Below, one piece after another: positions 24,625-33,024 of a DNA stretch of 64,000 bases. Both the position numbers and the translations under genes were made by a program. The stretch lies in assembly GCA_965279295.1 (NCBI GenBank), contig CBDIHQ010000017.1. One strand, 5' to 3'. The stretch comes from Aquabacter sp965279295. Its GTDB lineage: Bacteria > Pseudomonadota > Alphaproteobacteria > Rhizobiales > Xanthobacteraceae. Below the pieces are notes generated by a model that worked only from the letters and a program-made list of their open reading frames with translations, searched no databases and was not told where the DNA came from. The stretch's first letter is position 1; every line of letters begins with the position of its first letter.

Positions 24625-25998
24625 TCAGAACTGGCCGCGGGCCGAAATCCGCATGATGTTCTGGACATAGCTATCCGTCGCGATGTTCGAATCCTGGTTG
24701 GTGTAGGTATAGGCGAGGCTGATGCCCCAATTCGTCACCATCATATAGGTCACACCGGCGGTCGCTGCGTAGATGTTGTCCAGGCGCGGCTGGTCGACAT
24801 AATCGGCGTGCGTGTAGTTGAAGCCGGCGTTCGCACTCCACTGACGGTTGATCGTATAGTCACCCGTCACTGCAATGGTCGTGTTCTTTGTCACATAGGA
24901 ATTATAGACGCCGACATTGGGGGTCGAGAACACCAGCGAGGGCGTCGACACGGCAAAGGTCTGATCGGCCGTCAGCTTGAAAGTCATGTCCCTGGTCGGG
25001 AACCAGGAAATCGCAGCACCCAAAACCGGGGAAGTCACGTCGCCGATAAAGGCGTTGTCGAAGTTCTGGCCCTGGTAACCGGCGTAGATTTCGCCGCGGA
25101 AAAGGCTGATCCGGTCGGTACCGATACCGCCGACCACCCGGTAGCCGGTCGAATCGAAGTCGCTGTTCGTGTACTGCCACCAGTTCACGCGCGGCTCGGC
25201 GAACACATAGATCACCGGGGAGATGTTATAGCCCACGCGGCCGGTCAGCGTATAAATCGCGCCATCGGCGGAGGTGAGGTTATAGGTATACCCCCCCGTC
25301 GCCGAGGGGTCGGAATAATCCGTATAGCTCAGGGCGCCGCCAAGGTCGACGAACACCGCGCCGAAATCCTTGTGGATGCCAGCCGAGCCAAAATACGTGT
25401 TGTATCCCTGCGGGTCGCTAAAATTGTTGGTGGCCGGGGTCGCCGAGGGTGCGCCGCCCGGATAGTAAACGCCGCGGAAATAGTCCAACTGGGCGCGCGC
25501 CGTCAGATCGCGCTGGATTTCCCAGAGCTGGATGATGCCGCCGCGCCCGGTGACCGTGTTGGCTTCGCTGTAACCGTCGTAAAGGTCGGCGTTCAGGGCG
25601 CCATAAAGCGTGGTCTTGTAGATGCCCACATTGCGCTCGGCCACCACGGCCGGCGCAAGTCCGATACCCCAGGCGCCGATGGCGCCGGTGTTGGTGCCGA
25701 ACAAATTGTCATTATAGACCGCGCCGACATTGGCGCCGCCGCGAACCAAGAAGTCACCCGCCTGAAATGTGTATTGGGACTTGTCCAGGTTCTTCGGCGG
25801 ACCGGAGGGCTTCATTTTCTCGCCAAACTGCCCCCAGTCGTCCGCGAAGATCGCGGTCCCGGGCGCAGACTGGGCATAAGCCACCGTCTGGACGGCCATA
25901 AACAGGAAGGGTGAGAGCGCGCTCGCCAGGAGGAGAGACGCGCGGTTCACCGGCTGTTTGGATTTCAGACCGATTTTCAAATGCGCCCCCAATGACAC
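24625..25998 (-). CDS. Outer-membrane beta-barrel protein (OMB_2/porin-like, polysaccharide type)
   Basis: Secreted protein of 457 residues. A signal peptide ends near residue 43 (VAYAQ). The body is rich in alternating polar and aromatic strands (for example YKTTLYGALNADLYDGYSE, WGISLAYTYTNQDSNI) and the chain ends in Phe (RISARGQF), as barrel proteins do. It matches the pattern of putative beta-barrel porin 2 proteins that often accompany exopolysaccharide genes. The two glycosyltransferase-like genes and the O-antigen ligase-like gene lie just beyond the AT-rich gap. The exact role (export pore or structural barrel) is not shown. Confidence 0.8.
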   Translation of the reverse strand: MSLGAHLKIGLKSKQPVNRASLLLASALSPFLFMAVQTVAYAQSAPGTAIFADDWGQFGEKMKPSGPPKNLDKSQYTFQAGDFLVRGGANVGAVYNDNLFGTNTGAIGAWGIGLAPAVVAERNVGIYKTTLYGALNADLYDGYSEANTVTGRGGIIQLWEIQRDLTARAQLDYFRGVYYPGGAPSATPATNNFSDPQGYNTYFGSAGIHKDFGAVFVDLGGALSYTDYSDPSATGGYTYNLTSADGAIYTLTGRVGYNISPVIYVFAEPRVNWWQYTNSDFDSTGYRVVGGIGTDRISLFRGEIYAGYQGQNFDNAFIGDVTSPVLGAAISWFPTRDMTFKLTADQTFAVSTPSLVFSTPNVGVYNSYVTKNTTIAVTGDYTINRQWSANAGFNYTHADYVDQPRLDNIYAATAGVTYMMVTNWGISLAYTYTNQDSNIATDSYVQNIMRISARGQF

Positions 25999-26570
25999 TC
26001 AACGATACGCGTGGCAGACCTAGACCCGAAGTTACCGACGCTCATACCGCGTTGCAAGCGTCTTGCCTCGCTTTTGCCATGTGTCAGCCACCCGGCGGGG
26101 CGAATTATGGATCGGCTTTGTGATTTAAACTCATTAAATCAAGGTTAATAATTAGTTAATCACAATTTATAGTGCGTTAAATTTGCGAAAAAGCGGGCAT
26201 ATACGGATATATTTCGGTGTCGATACGGAAATTAATCGACGACAGGCGAGTTAAATAGCATGTCGTCGCTTGAAAATCTGATGAATCAGAGAGTTTTTTT
26301 GTGAACGCGATGCCGAGTTCTGGATTTTATCTGATTTCACTGGCGTCGGCCGCGTTCGAAACCAGTGTGTGGTATTTTTGTCTCTGCGCCCAAATGTCGG
26401 CGGAGGATTTGCCATCTGAGGTTTTAAGGTACCTCTGATGCTACAATGGAACCTCCGGAGGCGCGGGACGCTGCCTTTTGTAATATCGGGTGGTGCGGAC
26501 TCGCTTCCGCATGAAAGCCCGCTGCCACCTTGGAATCGATGACCTTGTCGTGCCGGGTGTGTGTCGCAGG
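25999..26570. other. AT-rich intergenic region without a convincing gene
   Basis: About 570 bases whose base composition differs visibly from the GC-rich surroundings, especially 26110-26420 (runs such as TTAATAATTAGTTAATCAC). It should hold the promoter of the minus-strand barrel protein gene. A 45-codon frame at 26301-26438 lacks a clear ribosome-binding site. No repeat, RNA gene or mobile-element end was recognised. Confidence 0.6.
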
Positions 26571-27707
26571 TTAATCCCGCCGGACGTTAGCGGCCGCGAT
26601 GACGTCCCGGTAGAAGCCGAGGGTCCTTTCGGCCATCGCGTCGACGCCGAACATTGCGCGGACCCGCGCGCTTTGCGCCTGCGCGCGGGTCCGGAAGCCG
26701 GAGGGGTCATCGAGGAAGGCGCTCATGGCGTCCGCCAGCCTTCCCGTGTCGCCCGCCTTCAGCAGGGTGGGGCGGTCCTCGGGGCGAACGATCTCAGGGA
26801 CGGCGCCGACATCGGTGGAAATCAGCGGGATGCGGGCGGCGCCGGCTTCGAGCACGACATAGGGGCAGGATTCCCGGCGCGAGGTGAACACCAGGCAGCG
26901 GCCCGCCGAGAAGGCTTCCCGGCCGTTCCGAACCGGTCCGCGCCATTCGACCGTGGGCGTGTCGAGCCGCAACTGGGCCGCCTGTGCACGGAAGGCGGCT
27001 TCGTCCGGCCCCGCACCGAAGATGCCGATCCTGAACTTACGCCCTTTATCCCGCATGAGAGCGGCGGCATTGAGCAGGACGTCGAGCCCCTTGAGCTGTC
27101 GCAATTCACCGAGGAACACGAAGTCAAACGGGTCGTCGACCATGGCCAGTGGCGCGAATTCGCATTCGTCCACCGCATTGGGAATGACCCGCGTCGAAAT
27201 CGCGCCGCCTGAGATTTCGGCGGCAAATTCGTCCCGTGCGAAATGGGAATCGAAGATCAGCCCCCCGCTCATGGGCAGCAGCCGCCGCTCGATCAGGCGA
27301 TAGAGAATGCCCTGCGCCGATTTTCTGGAAAAGTGCAGCACGCCTCCGTGCAGGGTATAGATCGAGGGTACGCCATGGAGCCGGCCGAGGAGCCGCGCAT
27401 AGACACCCCCCTTGGCGCCGTGGCCATGGACGATGTCGAAGCCTTGAGCTTTGAACAGGGCGCTGAGCCGAAAGATATTCGCCACGTCTCGTGGACCCGG
27501 CAGGCGCGGAATTGGCAGTCTGAGGCAACCGGCCGTGCAGATCTGCTGCAACTCAGGCCACACCGTTTCGAAGCGGCCCCAGGCGGGGGCATCGTCGAAC
27601 ACCAGCCCCACCGCCAGACCCATGCGCGCCTGCTCGCGCGCCAGATCGGCCACATGCCGGAAAAGACCGCCCACCGGCGAGCGGAAAACGTGCAGCACGC
27701 GAAGCAT
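26571..27707 (-). CDS. Glycosyltransferase family 4 (GT-B fold)
   Basis: Cytoplasmic or membrane-associated glycosyltransferase of 378 residues that likely adds a sugar during surface polysaccharide assembly. The N-terminal half reads MLRVLHVFRSPVGGLFRHV, the usual GT-B opening. The C-terminal nucleotide-sugar domain has the EX7E motif ESCPYVVLE followed by ISTDVGAVPEIV. The start is ATG 27707; the frame continues upstream for 116 codons that look unlike protein and overlap the divergent gene. It is divergent from the GT-A-like gene, so these genes form one polysaccharide locus. Confidence 0.86.
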   Translation of the reverse strand: MLRVLHVFRSPVGGLFRHVADLAREQARMGLAVGLVFDDAPAWGRFETVWPELQQICTAGCLRLPIPRLPGPRDVANIFRLSALFKAQGFDIVHGHGAKGGVYARLLGRLHGVPSIYTLHGGVLHFSRKSAQGILYRLIERRLLPMSGGLIFDSHFARDEFAAEISGGAISTRVIPNAVDECEFAPLAMVDDPFDFVFLGELRQLKGLDVLLNAAALMRDKGRKFRIGIFGAGPDEAAFRAQAAQLRLDTPTVEWRGPVRNGREAFSAGRCLVFTSRRESCPYVVLEAGAARIPLISTDVGAVPEIVRPEDRPTLLKAGDTGRLADAMSAFLDDPSGFRTRAQAQSARVRAMFGVDAMAERTLGFYRDVIAAANVRRD

Positions 27708-27870
27708 GTTCGATGGTCTCTGCGCCCCGCACCGGCGGGCAAAGCGTTCGGAGCTTTCGCCAATTCCAGGGGAGAAAGCAAGCGCGCCCTGGAGGGACGC
27801 CATCGGGGGTGGTTGGCGCATTCCGCGCGGTTCTGCTAGCTGACGGGTCGGTAAACCAAGGAATGATCGC

Positions 27871-28833
27871 ATGCTGGATTGGAGGCAGGGCCTGCTGCGC
27901 TTTATCAACCGGCGCGCGGCCTCTGCGGGCCTGTTCGTGATGCCGCTGCACCGGTGGAAACGTGCCGAGGCGCTGGTCCGCAGCCTGGCGCAGGAACTGG
28001 CCCGCGTCTCCGACCGGCCGACCTCACTGCCGATGGCGGGGATCGTGTTCTCCAAGGACCGGCCGCTGCAATTGCATGCGCTACTGGAATCCTATCGGGA
28101 TCTGGTGAGCAATCCGGCCCCCCTCACGGTGTTGTTCCGCGCCTCGGACGAGGGATATCGCGCCGGCTATGCCGAAGTGGCGCAGGCCAACCGCGACGTG
28201 GCCTTCGTTGAGGAAGATAATTTCCGCGCCGACCTCATCGGGCTGATGGATCGCCTCGACGCGCGCGCCATGTTCTTCCTGGTGGACGATATCGTGTTCA
28301 CCCGCCCGGTGGATCTGGTGGACTATGGCGCCGCCGATCTCGCGCTGTTTGTCCCGGCGCTTCGCCTCGGCCCCAATGTGCGCCGCAGCTACACCCGTGA
28401 CAGGGCGACGCCGACACCGCAGTTCACCCCGCTTGGCGAGGCAAAGCTCCGGTGGCGCTGGAGCGAGGGCATCAACGATTTCGGCTATCCGCTCTCAGTG
28501 GATGGCAATCTCTTCGCGACGGACGAGATGGCGGTGATGGTGAAGACCGTAGCTTACCGGTCGCCCAACACCTTCGAAGATGCGCTTCAGGCCTTCATGC
28601 CGCTCTATCGTGACCGTGAGGGGATTTGTTATTCACATTCTTGTATTGTGAATATCCCGATCAACAAGGTCCAGAACGATAACGCCAACCGCAGCGGCGA
28701 GCTTGAGGTGAGTTGGTTTCTGGAGCAATGGCGCAAGGGCCTGAAGCTCGATGTCCGGCGGCTCTATGGATTTGAGAACATAAGTCCCCATCAAGAGGTC
28801 GAACTTGGGTTTGTCCCCCGTGGGGCGGATTGA
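27871..28833 (+). CDS. GT-A-like glycosyltransferase of unassigned family
   Basis: Protein of 320 residues that I cannot place in a named family. It has a short GT-A-like opening (GIVFSKDRPLQLHALLESY, residues 57-75) and a hydrophobic strand ending in an acidic VDD (residues 138-140), the position of the DXD metal/sugar-nucleotide motif. VPALRLGPNVRRSY and FGYPLSVDGNLFATDEM follow. No signal peptide or membrane segment is seen. It is directly followed by the O-antigen ligase-like gene and divergent from a glycosyltransferase. A role in modifying the same polysaccharide is likely; donor and acceptor are unknown. Confidence 0.6.
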   Translation: MLDWRQGLLRFINRRAASAGLFVMPLHRWKRAEALVRSLAQELARVSDRPTSLPMAGIVFSKDRPLQLHALLESYRDLVSNPAPLTVLFRASDEGYRAGYAEVAQANRDVAFVEEDNFRADLIGLMDRLDARAMFFLVDDIVFTRPVDLVDYGAADLALFVPALRLGPNVRRSYTRDRATPTPQFTPLGEAKLRWRWSEGINDFGYPLSVDGNLFATDEMAVMVKTVAYRSPNTFEDALQAFMPLYRDREGICYSHSCIVNIPINKVQNDNANRSGELEVSWFLEQWRKGLKLDVRRLYGFENISPHQEVELGFVPRGAD

Positions 28834-30183
28834 GTGGCCGAGCGGCGGATGCGTGGAATGAACCAGAAGATCGGAATGCCAAACACTGCGGCCCTGAAGG
28901 CCGGCAAATTCGTTGCGGATGCCGCTTCCGGGCCGCGGCTTGATCTTGTTGTGCTGCCGATCATCGTCTGGTTCACGACGATTGCCTACGTGATCACCGA
29001 GCCGGCGCCGTTCGATCTCGGGTTCTTTGTCATCGTTGGCTATTGGATTCTTCTCGGCCGCAAGGCGCCGGCCGGCCGCATCCCTCTTATCGCTCCTGCC
29101 TTTCTTGTCCTGCTTGTTCTCAGTGTGCTGTCATTTGCCAACGTTGAATATGATGTAAATGTATCTCTGCTGTATGTCGGCATCACGATATACATGTACG
29201 CGCTGTTTCTGTTCTTTTCTCAATTGGCATCTGGATTTGGCGAGAGGCTGGTACACTCGCTGTTTATTGCATTTGTCGTTTCCGGTGCGGTATCGGCGCT
29301 GTATGCGCTCCTGTTCGTCGCCGGTCTCGTACCTGCGATGCGTCCCGAGATTGTCGGCGCGTCGCGCGCGGGTGAAATTTCCGTCAGCGAATACATCGCA
29401 TTCGTCAGTCGGCCCAACGCCTTCTTCAAAGATCCGAATGTGTTTGGGCCCTTCCTGATCCCGCCCATGATGTATTGCATGGATTTATTTGCCGGAAAGC
29501 GCGTTCAGACACAGTTTTATAAAAACCTGAGCATCGCATTATTCGTCTTAATGGCGCTGGGGATTCTTTTGAGTTACTCGCGCGCAGCCTGGGGTGGGGC
29601 CGTTATTTCGGTATTATTGTATTATATGCTGATCGGGTTTTCGACGGGCAGTTTCGCAACGCTGGCCCGGCTCGTATTCTATGGCTTGATCCTGGCTATC
29701 CTGACGGTTTCGGTGCTGACGATTTCAAACAGTCCGATGATCGAGGAAATCAGCACCTATGTGGAGTCGCGCGCGAGCTTCCAGGCTTATGACGAGGAGC
29801 GCTTCTTCTTGCAGCAGCGCGCGTTCGATAGTGGCGCCGAAAACTTTTTGGGTATCGGTCCCGGCCAGTGTGAAGTGGTCAACGGCGGGTCGCCCCACAA
29901 TCTTTATCTCAGGGTTTTTGCCGAGCAAGGCGTTCTGGGGTTCGCAGCTTTGCTTGTGATCCTGATCTCCACACTCATCGTTTCGCTGCGCCACGCCTTG
30001 TGGGGCGAGCCGAAAGCAAGGTCTTTGTTCCTTGTGCTTTCATCGACCTATGCGGGTTTCGTCTTCATTGGTTTCTTTATCGATCCGTACCACTGGCGGC
30101 ACTTCTTTGTCCTGATGGGTCTCATCTGGGGACTGGCCGCGAGATATCCCATTCGACGGACGCGGGCGCGGCTGGGGGCGTGA
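28834..30183 (+). CDS. O-antigen ligase/polymerase-like membrane protein
   Basis: Integral membrane protein of up to 449 residues with about ten or more hydrophobic segments. Near residues 340-370 it has the Wzy/WaaL family signature: LGIGPGQCEVVNGGSPHNLYL followed by AEQGVLGFAALL. It likely joins or polymerises polysaccharide units in the inner membrane. The start is uncertain: GTG 28834 follows the previous stop directly, and ATGs at 28849 and 28858 are alternatives. The gene is visibly richer in A/T than its neighbours, especially around 29100-29650, which may point to transfer of the polysaccharide locus. Confidence 0.82.
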   Translation: MAERRMRGMNQKIGMPNTAALKAGKFVADAASGPRLDLVVLPIIVWFTTIAYVITEPAPFDLGFFVIVGYWILLGRKAPAGRIPLIAPAFLVLLVLSVLSFANVEYDVNVSLLYVGITIYMYALFLFFSQLASGFGERLVHSLFIAFVVSGAVSALYALLFVAGLVPAMRPEIVGASRAGEISVSEYIAFVSRPNAFFKDPNVFGPFLIPPMMYCMDLFAGKRVQTQFYKNLSIALFVLMALGILLSYSRAAWGGAVISVLLYYMLIGFSTGSFATLARLVFYGLILAILTVSVLTISNSPMIEEISTYVESRASFQAYDEERFFLQQRAFDSGAENFLGIGPGQCEVVNGGSPHNLYLRVFAEQGVLGFAALLVILISTLIVSLRHALWGEPKARSLFLVLSSTYAGFVFIGFFIDPYHWRHFFVLMGLIWGLAARYPIRRTRARLGA

Positions 30184-30193
30184 TGGTGAGCGG

Positions 30194-30222
30194 AAGGCGG
30201 CACCGAGAGCTGGCGCCGCCTT
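30194..30222. terminator. Hairpin between convergent genes
   Basis: AAGGCGGC / GCCGCCTT form an 8-bp stem with a 13-base loop in the 43-base gap between the ligase-like gene and the convergent aldolase gene. Only a short T-rich stretch follows, so its strength as a terminator is uncertain. Confidence 0.4.
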
Positions 30223-30226
30223 ACTC

Positions 30227-30874
30227 CTAGCCGAATTTCGCCGCGCGCTTGAGTTGAGACGCGATCCTGGCGAGGTCGCGGATCTTGCCGAAGTCGCCGG
30301 CGCGGATGGCGTCGGTCGGCACAACCCAGGAGCCGCCCACCGCGACGACGTTGGGTAGTGCCAGATAGCTCTCCACATTCGCCGGGCCGATGCCGCCGGT
30401 CGGACAGAAGCGCAGCTTCGGCAGCGGGCCGGCAATGGATTTCAGGAACGGCACGCCACCTGCCGCTTCGGCGGGAAAGAATTTCAGCACCTCGAAGCCG
30501 AGCGCCGACAGTGCCATGGCCTCGCTCACCGTCGCGCAGCCCGGCAGAACCGGAACCGGCGCCTTGGCGAGGGCCGCGGCGAACGCGGGGGTCGTGCCGG
30601 GGCTGACCAGATAGGCCGCGCCGGCCTCCAGCGATGCCTCCACATGTGCGACTTCAGTGACGGTCCCCGCGCCGAGGATGGCGCCTTCCACTTCGGCGGC
30701 AATGGCCCGGATGGCTTCCAGCGCCACCGGCGTGCGCAGCGTCACCTCGATCAGCGGCAGTCCGCCTTCCACAAGGGCGCGGGCGAGGGGAATGGCATCC
30801 GCGAGACGCTCGATCACCACCACGGGGATCACGGGGGCACGGGCGATGATCAAAAGCGGGCTCGGCAAGCTCAT
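30227..30874 (-). CDS. eda: KDPG aldolase (2-dehydro-3-deoxy-phosphogluconate aldolase)
   Basis: Class I aldolase of the Entner-Doudoroff pathway that splits KDPG into pyruvate and glyceraldehyde 3-phosphate. The 215-residue length is typical. Catalytic residues are visible: E43 and R47 in IEVTLRTP, and the Schiff-base K131 in VLKFFPAEA; FCPTGGI forms the phosphate site. The start is ATG 30874 with GGGAGA upstream; the longer frame to 30934 is not supported. No edd or zwf gene is adjacent. It is divergent from the zinc-uptake operon. A related 2-keto-3-deoxy sugar aldolase remains possible. Confidence 0.9.
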   Translation of the reverse strand: MSLPSPLLIIARAPVIPVVVIERLADAIPLARALVEGGLPLIEVTLRTPVALEAIRAIAAEVEGAILGAGTVTEVAHVEASLEAGAAYLVSPGTTPAFAAALAKAPVPVLPGCATVSEAMALSALGFEVLKFFPAEAAGGVPFLKSIAGPLPKLRFCPTGGIGPANVESYLALPNVVAVGGSWVVPTDAIRAGDFGKIRDLARIASQLKRAAKFG

Positions 30875-30982
30875 GTGGCGTCTCTCCCAATGCGCGCCTT
30901 TGAAGCGCAGGCGTTCGCGCGTGTCGAGTACCATTCAGCGAGAACCACGCCGTCCGGGCATAAACCGGCTAGACTTGGAAAA

Positions 30983-30997
30983 TGATACTCTATATCA
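30983..30997. promoter_or_regulatory. Candidate Zur-type operator before the zinc-uptake operon
   Basis: TGATA-CTCTA-TATCA is a perfect 5-bp-arm dyad, extended by near-matching A/T bases on both sides (AATGATA / TATCAAT). It ends 7 bases before the start of the His-rich small protein gene. Fur/Zur-family sites have this AT-rich dyad form, and zinc-uptake operons are normally Zur-controlled. The assignment is inference. Confidence 0.45.
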
Positions 30998-31004
30998 ATA
31001 AACT

Positions 31005-31214
31005 ATGAATTCGACGGCGACGCCCTCTCGCGGGCACTCCCATGGTGCACATGAAACGGCCAAACATGGTCATTCTCATGATCATCACGCTGCGCGGCGC
31101 GCGCCTTACACGCCCGTCTTCTCCGTCCTGAGGGCATCCTTCGCCATGCGCGCGTTGATCGCGGCGGTGCTGAGCGCCGTGCTGTGGGGCGCCGTGTTCT
31201 GGGTGATGCCATGA
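31005..31214 (+). CDS. Small His-rich single-pass membrane protein of the zinc operon
   Basis: A 69-residue protein with two clear parts. Residues 11-28 hold eight histidines (GHSHGAHETAKHGHSHDHH), and residues 49-68 form one hydrophobic membrane segment (ALIAAVLSAVLWGAVFWVMP). Its stop overlaps the znuC start in ATGA (31211-31214), so the two are translationally coupled. There is almost no leader and no Shine-Dalgarno sequence before ATG 31005; the message may be leaderless. I do not recognise a named family. The His cluster and operon suggest zinc binding at the membrane, perhaps as a buffer, sensor or helper for the importer. Confidence 0.72.
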   Translation: MNSTATPSRGHSHGAHETAKHGHSHDHHAARRAPYTPVFSVLRASFAMRALIAAVLSAVLWGAVFWVMP

Positions 31215-31987
31215 CGAGCGCCAAGGTCGCCACGGAAAGCCAAGCGGGCGCTGCCACGCAACTGCGCTTCAGGGATCTGACGCTCGGCTATGAGCGCCAT
31301 CCCGCCGTCCACCATCTCGACGGCAGCGTGGAGGAGGGGGCGCTTCTCGCGGTCTGCGGGCCGAACGGGGCGGGCAAATCCACCCTTCTGCGCGGCATCG
31401 TCGGCGAGTTACGCCCCTTGAGCGGCAGCATCGAGCGCGGCGGTGTCGATGCGCGCGACATTGCCTATCTGCCCCAGGGCGCGCAGGTGGACCGCAGCTT
31501 CCCCATCAGCGTCTACGACATGGTTTCCATGGGCCTGTGGCGGCGTGCGGGCCTGTTCGGCGGCATCGGCAAGGCCGATCGCACACGGATCGAGCAAGCG
31601 ATTGCTGCGGTTGGACTGGAAGGCTTCGAGCGGCGGCCGATCGGCACCCTTTCGGGCGGCCAGATGCAACGCACCCTGTTCGCCCGACTGCTGCTCCAGG
31701 ATGCACGCCTGATCCTTCTGGACGAGCCCTTCACGGCGCTGGATGCCAAGACGGTCTCCGATCTTTTGGAACTGGTGCGCCGTTGGCACGGCGAGAAGCG
31801 CACGGTTCTGGCGGTGCTGCACGATTTCGATCTGGTGCGGGCGTATTTCCCGCAGACCCTCCTCCTGGCGCGCTCGGCGGTGGCGTGGGGGCCGACCGGC
31901 GAGGCGCTGGCGCCAGACAATCTCCTCAAGATGCGCCGCATGGGCGAAGCCTGGCACACCGACGCGGACACCTGCGCGGCGGCTTGA
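31211..31987 (+). CDS. znuC: Zinc ABC transporter ATP-binding protein
   Basis: ATPase of the ZnuABC high-affinity zinc importer, 258 residues. Walker A is GPNGAGKST, the Q-loop region YLPQGAQVDRSFPISVYDMV is typical of metal-type ABC ATPases, the signature is LSGGQMQRTLFARLL, Walker B is LILLDEPFTALD, and the switch His lies in AVLHD. The start at ATG 31211 is set by the ATGA overlap with the small His-rich protein. A manganese or iron specificity cannot be excluded from this subunit alone, but the operon content favours zinc. Confidence 0.88.
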   Translation: MTSAKVATESQAGAATQLRFRDLTLGYERHPAVHHLDGSVEEGALLAVCGPNGAGKSTLLRGIVGELRPLSGSIERGGVDARDIAYLPQGAQVDRSFPISVYDMVSMGLWRRAGLFGGIGKADRTRIEQAIAAVGLEGFERRPIGTLSGGQMQRTLFARLLLQDARLILLDEPFTALDAKTVSDLLELVRRWHGEKRTVLAVLHDFDLVRAYFPQTLLLARSAVAWGPTGEALAPDNLLKMRRMGEAWHTDADTCAAA

Positions 31988-31994
31988 AGAGGTC

Positions 31995-32113
31995 TCCCTC
32001 CCCCCTTCAGGGGGAGGGCTGGGGTGGGGGGTGTTTATCCACTCGCTCCGGAGAGGGTTTTTAGGCGGCGGCATACCCCCCACCCCAACCCTCCCCCTCA
32101 AGGGGGAGGGCGG
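31995..32113. repeat. Inverted pair of palindromic repeats between znuC and znuB
   Basis: Two GC-rich units, about 31995-32033 and 32074-32113, are near inverted copies of each other: CTCCCCCCTTCAGGGGGAG with GGGGTGGGGGG on the left, CCCCCCACCCCAACC with CCTCCCCCTCAAGGGGGAGG on the right. Each has its own small palindrome and together they could form a long stem. They resemble the cluster at 1293-1649. The pair lies inside an operon, so it may tune the znuC/znuB ratio. Confidence 0.78.
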
Positions 32114-32140
32114 GAGGGAACCAGACCAATTTTGGATTCC

Positions 32141-33013
32141 ATGAATATCTACGACCTTCTCATCGCTCCGTTCGCGGAGTTTGAATTCATGCGCAGGGCG
32201 CTTGTGGGTGTGTTCGCCCTGGCGCTGGGGGCGGGTCCCGTGGGGGCGTTTCTCATGCTGCGCCGCATGAGCCTCACCGGCGATGCCATGGCCCATGCCA
32301 TCCTGCCGGGCGCGGCCATCGGCTTCCTGATTTCCGGGCTCGACCTGTTCGCCATGACCTTCGGCGGTCTGGTCGCCGGCTTGCTGGTGGCGGTGGGTGC
32401 GGGCGTCGTGGCCCGTGCCACCGAGATCAAGGAGGACGCCTCCATGGCGGCCTTCTACCTGATCTCGCTGGCGCTCGGCGTGCTGATCCTCTCGGTGAAG
32501 GGCTCGAACGTGGACCTGCTGCACGTTCTGTTCGGCACCGTGCTGGGCCTGGATGACCCCACCCTCTATCTGGTGGCGGGCATCGCGACATTGACCCTGT
32601 TCACCCTGGCGCTGATCTGGCGGCCGCTGGTGCTGGAATGCGTCGATCCCGCCTTCCTGTCCTCCGTGAGCCGAGCCGGCGCACCGAGCCATATCGCGTT
32701 TCTCGCCCTGGTGGTGCTGAACCTCGTGGGCGGCTTCCATGCGCTCGGCACATTGCTGTCGGTGGGCCTGATGATGCTGCCCGCCGCCACCGCCCGCTTC
32801 TGGGTGCGTGATCTCACGCCGCTGGTCTGCCTCGCCACCACCATCGCCTTCGTCTCCGGCGTTCTGGGGCTGCTGGTCTCCTATCATTGGAGCACCCCCT
32901 CCGGCCCGTCGATCATTTTGGTGGCCGGCGGCGCCTATCTGTTCTCGGTCCTGTTCGGCACGGCCGGCGGCATCGTCACGCGCCGCTGGCCCGTGCGTCA
33001 TCTTGAAGCCTGA
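32141..33013 (+). CDS. znuB: Zinc ABC transporter permease
   Basis: Inner-membrane permease of 290 residues, ABC-3 family, with about eight hydrophobic segments. The region RRMSLTGDAMAHAILPGAAIG (residues 41-61) and VGLMMLPAATARFWVRDL near 210-230 are family landmarks. The start is ATG 32141; the upstream frame runs through the palindromic repeat and is not coding. It follows znuC after a 150-base gap filled by the repeat pair, and precedes znuA by 11 bases. Confidence 0.88.
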   Translation: MNIYDLLIAPFAEFEFMRRALVGVFALALGAGPVGAFLMLRRMSLTGDAMAHAILPGAAIGFLISGLDLFAMTFGGLVAGLLVAVGAGVVARATEIKEDASMAAFYLISLALGVLILSVKGSNVDLLHVLFGTVLGLDDPTLYLVAGIATLTLFTLALIWRPLVLECVDPAFLSSVSRAGAPSHIAFLALVVLNLVGGFHALGTLLSVGLMMLPAATARFWVRDLTPLVCLATTIAFVSGVLGLLVSYHWSTPSGPSIILVAGGAYLFSVLFGTAGGIVTRRWPVRHLEA

Positions 33014-33024
33014 AGGAGTTCTCC

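Noticed and set aside
26301..26438. Small plus-strand frame of 45 codons in the AT-rich gap
   Set aside because: GTG start without a clear Shine-Dalgarno sequence, no recognisable feature in the product, and no coupling to a neighbour.
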